A stretch of DNA of 64,000 bases from assembly GCF_000185905.1 (NCBI RefSeq), contig NC_014923.1:1054001-1118000 (forward strand), written 5' to 3'. Both the position numbers and the translations under genes were made by a program. Shown piece by piece: positions 62,731 to 64,000 of the stretch. Source of the DNA: Mesorhizobium ciceri biovar biserrulae WSM1271 (GTDB lineage: Bacteria > Pseudomonadota > Alphaproteobacteria > Rhizobiales > Rhizobiaceae). The stretch's first letter is position 1. The number at the start of each line of letters is the position of its first letter. A model generated the notes under the pieces. It made no database searches. It worked only from the letters and a program-made list of their open reading frames with translations, and was not told the DNA's origin.

Positions 62731-64000
62731 GTGTCCGATTTTGTGAAGGTCAGCCGCGACGGCGACGTTGCCGTCGTCACCATCGACAATCCGCCGGTCA
62801 ACGCGCTGAGCTTCCATGTCCGCGAACCGCTGATGCAGGCGCTGGTCGAATTGCGCGACGATGCGTCGGTTGCCGCCATCGTCATTGCATGCGCCGGCCG
62901 GACCTTTGTCGCCGGCGCCGACATCACCGAGTTCGGCAAGCCGATGCAGCAGCCCGAACTGCGCGCCATCGTGGCGACGCTGGAAACCATCGCCAAGCCG
63001 ACGGTCGCAGCCATCCACGGCACCGCGCTCGGTGGCGGGCTGGAGCTGGCGCTGGGCTGCCATTTCCGTGTTGCCGATGCCGGCGCCAAGCTCGGCCTGC
63101 CGGAAGTCAAACTCGGCCTGCTGCCGGGTGGCGGTGGCACGGTACGGCTGCCGCGCCTTGTCGGCGCGGTGAAGGCGTTGAAGATGATCGTCTCAGGTGC
63201 GCCGATCGGCGCGACCGAGGCGCACGCCGCCGGTCTCGTCGATGCCGTCTTCGAAGGCGATCTGACCACGCATGCCGTGAACTTCGCTGGGGAAATCGCC
63301 CGCAAGGGTGGTCCCTTCACGCCGGTGCGTGATCGCAATGAAGGACTCAAGCAGGCCGACCTCGCGGCGTTCGACGTCGAGGCTGCGGATCTTGCCAGGA
63401 AAGCGCGCGGGCTCGAGGCACCGATCGCTTGTGCGCAGTCGGTGCGCAATGCCGTCACGCTGCCCTTCGATGCGGCGCTGGCGGCGGAGCGTGCGCTGTT
63501 CGTCAAGCTGGTCGCCAGCGACCAGTCGCGGGCGCAGCGCCATCTGTTCTTCGCCGAACGTGAGGCGGCAAAGCTTCCAGGAAAAGACATCGTCAAGCGC
63601 AGGATCGCTCGCGTCGGCGTCATCGGCGCCGGCACGATGGGCGGCGGCATCGCCATGGCCTTCGCCAATGGCGGCTATTCCGTGATTTTGCTGGAAACCA
63701 GCCACGAGGCCCTGCAACGCGGCTTGGCGACCATCGACAGGAACTACTCGGTGTCCGTCACGCGCGGTTCGCTCAGCGAGGACGCCAAGCGGCAACGGCT
63801 CGCCCAGTTCAAGGGCTCCACCGACTATGTCGATCTCGCCGATTGCGACCTGATCGTCGAGGCGGTGTTCGAGGACATGGCGGTCAAGAAGGAAGTGTTC
63901 GGCAAGCTCGAAGCCGTGGCCAAGCCCGGCGCGATCCTCGCCACCAACACCTCCTATCTCGACATCAACGAAATCGCCGGCTCGACCTCGCGGCCGCAGG
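62731..64000 (+). CDS. Enoyl-CoA hydratase/3-hydroxyacyl-CoA dehydrogenase fusion (FadJ/FadB-like), 5' part
   Basis: This multifunctional beta-oxidation protein runs off the window end after about 423 codons. The hydratase domain has E105 in GGGLELALGC and E125 in LPEVKLGLLPGGGGTVRLPRL. The dehydrogenase domain begins near residue 295 with VGVIGAGTMGGGIAMAFANGG and continues into DLIVEAVFEDMAVKKEVFGKLE. GTG 62731 is the start, behind GGGAGG. The 137-base gap after the sugar permease suggests a separate transcript. Confidence 0.92.
   Translation, partial: MSDFVKVSRDGDVAVVTIDNPPVNALSFHVREPLMQALVELRDDASVAAIVIACAGRTFVAGADITEFGKPMQQPELRAIVATLETIAKPTVAAIHGTALGGGLELALGCHFRVADAGAKLGLPEVKLGLLPGGGGTVRLPRLVGAVKALKMIVSGAPIGATEAHAAGLVDAVFEGDLTTHAVNFAGEIARKGGPFTPVRDRNEGLKQADLAAFDVEAADLARKARGLEAPIACAQSVRNAVTLPFDAALAAERALFVKLVASDQSRAQRHLFFAEREAAKLPGKDIVKRRIARVGVIGAGTMGGGIAMAFANGGYSVILLETSHEALQRGLATIDRNYSVSVTRGSLSEDAKRQRLAQFKGSTDYVDLADCDLIVEAVFEDMAVKKEVFGKLEAVAKPGAILATNTSYLDINEIAGSTSRPQ

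Overview
The window is a 64 kb piece of high-GC alphaproteobacterial chromosome. Rhizobiales, most likely Mesorhizobium, fits best. The reasons are the rplS to leuC neighbourhood, the sdhCDAB order, a MucR regulator with a CxxD zinc-finger variant of the kind described in M. loti, the hemC-hemD-Mic60-HemY block, an OtpR/CenR-type regulator beside a cyclic-nucleotide-binding protein, and several short intergenic repeat families that I recall from Mesorhizobium genomes. The taxonomy is inference from gene content; no rRNA or tRNA gene is present. I saw no prophage, insertion sequence, CRISPR array or defence island, so this looks like core chromosome.

Layout. 1-6.4 kb: the end of rplS, an ohr-ohrR peroxide pair with a palindromic operator, a polar amino-acid ABC pair (binding protein and permease, no ATPase) split by a large inverted repeat, a methyltransferase, and leuC. 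6.5-10.1 kb: two adjacent membrane diguanylate cyclases, a small exported protein, and an MliC-type lipoprotein. 10.3-13.8 kb: sdhCDAB. 13.8-20.8 kb: a YceH-like protein, an exported protein/lipoprotein operon, an AraC regulator, OsmC, a YCII-domain protein with a coupled small membrane protein, a TerB-like protein, a UbiH/COQ6 hydroxylase and tesB. 21.0-22.8 kb: glnK-amtB behind a sigma-54-like promoter. 23.1-28.1 kb: ftsK behind a consensus CtrA box, a LolA-like carrier with a twin-arginine signal, and exonuclease III. 28.1-36.8 kb: a membrane protein, a GT9 glycosyltransferase, the cNMP-binding/response-regulator pair, an L,D-transpeptidase, and a DUF1127/LysR pair framed by two tandem-octamer hairpin arrays, then DUF1761, methyltransferase, EVE, YciI, gpsA and tsaD. 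37.9-44.1 kb: hemC, hemD, Mic60-like, HemY-N, TerB and a class I glutamine amidotransferase. 44.1-47.7 kb: NIPSNAP, an MFS exporter, an aminotransferase and mucR. 47.9-53.5 kb: a minus-strand operon of GH15 glucoamylase, gnd, zwf and ROK glucokinase. 53.8-57 kb: a soluble GAF histidine kinase, its response regulator and a YihY/BrkB membrane protein. 57.1-64 kb: an SMP-30 lactonase, a ribose-type ABC transporter, and the start of a fused enoyl-CoA hydratase/3-hydroxyacyl-CoA dehydrogenase.

How the parts work together. The GH15-gnd-zwf-glucokinase operon is a compact glucan to glucose to glucose-6-phosphate to pentose-phosphate route. A promoter plus an intrinsic terminator in its leader suggests attenuation or a short RNA. 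The heme genes are followed by the alphaproteobacterial Mic60/HemY membrane pair. Cell-cycle control may reach ftsK and a small exported protein through CtrA-like boxes. The least explained material is the set of repeat elements that supply stop codons and C-terminal codons to neighbouring genes, and two translationally coupled small ORFs.
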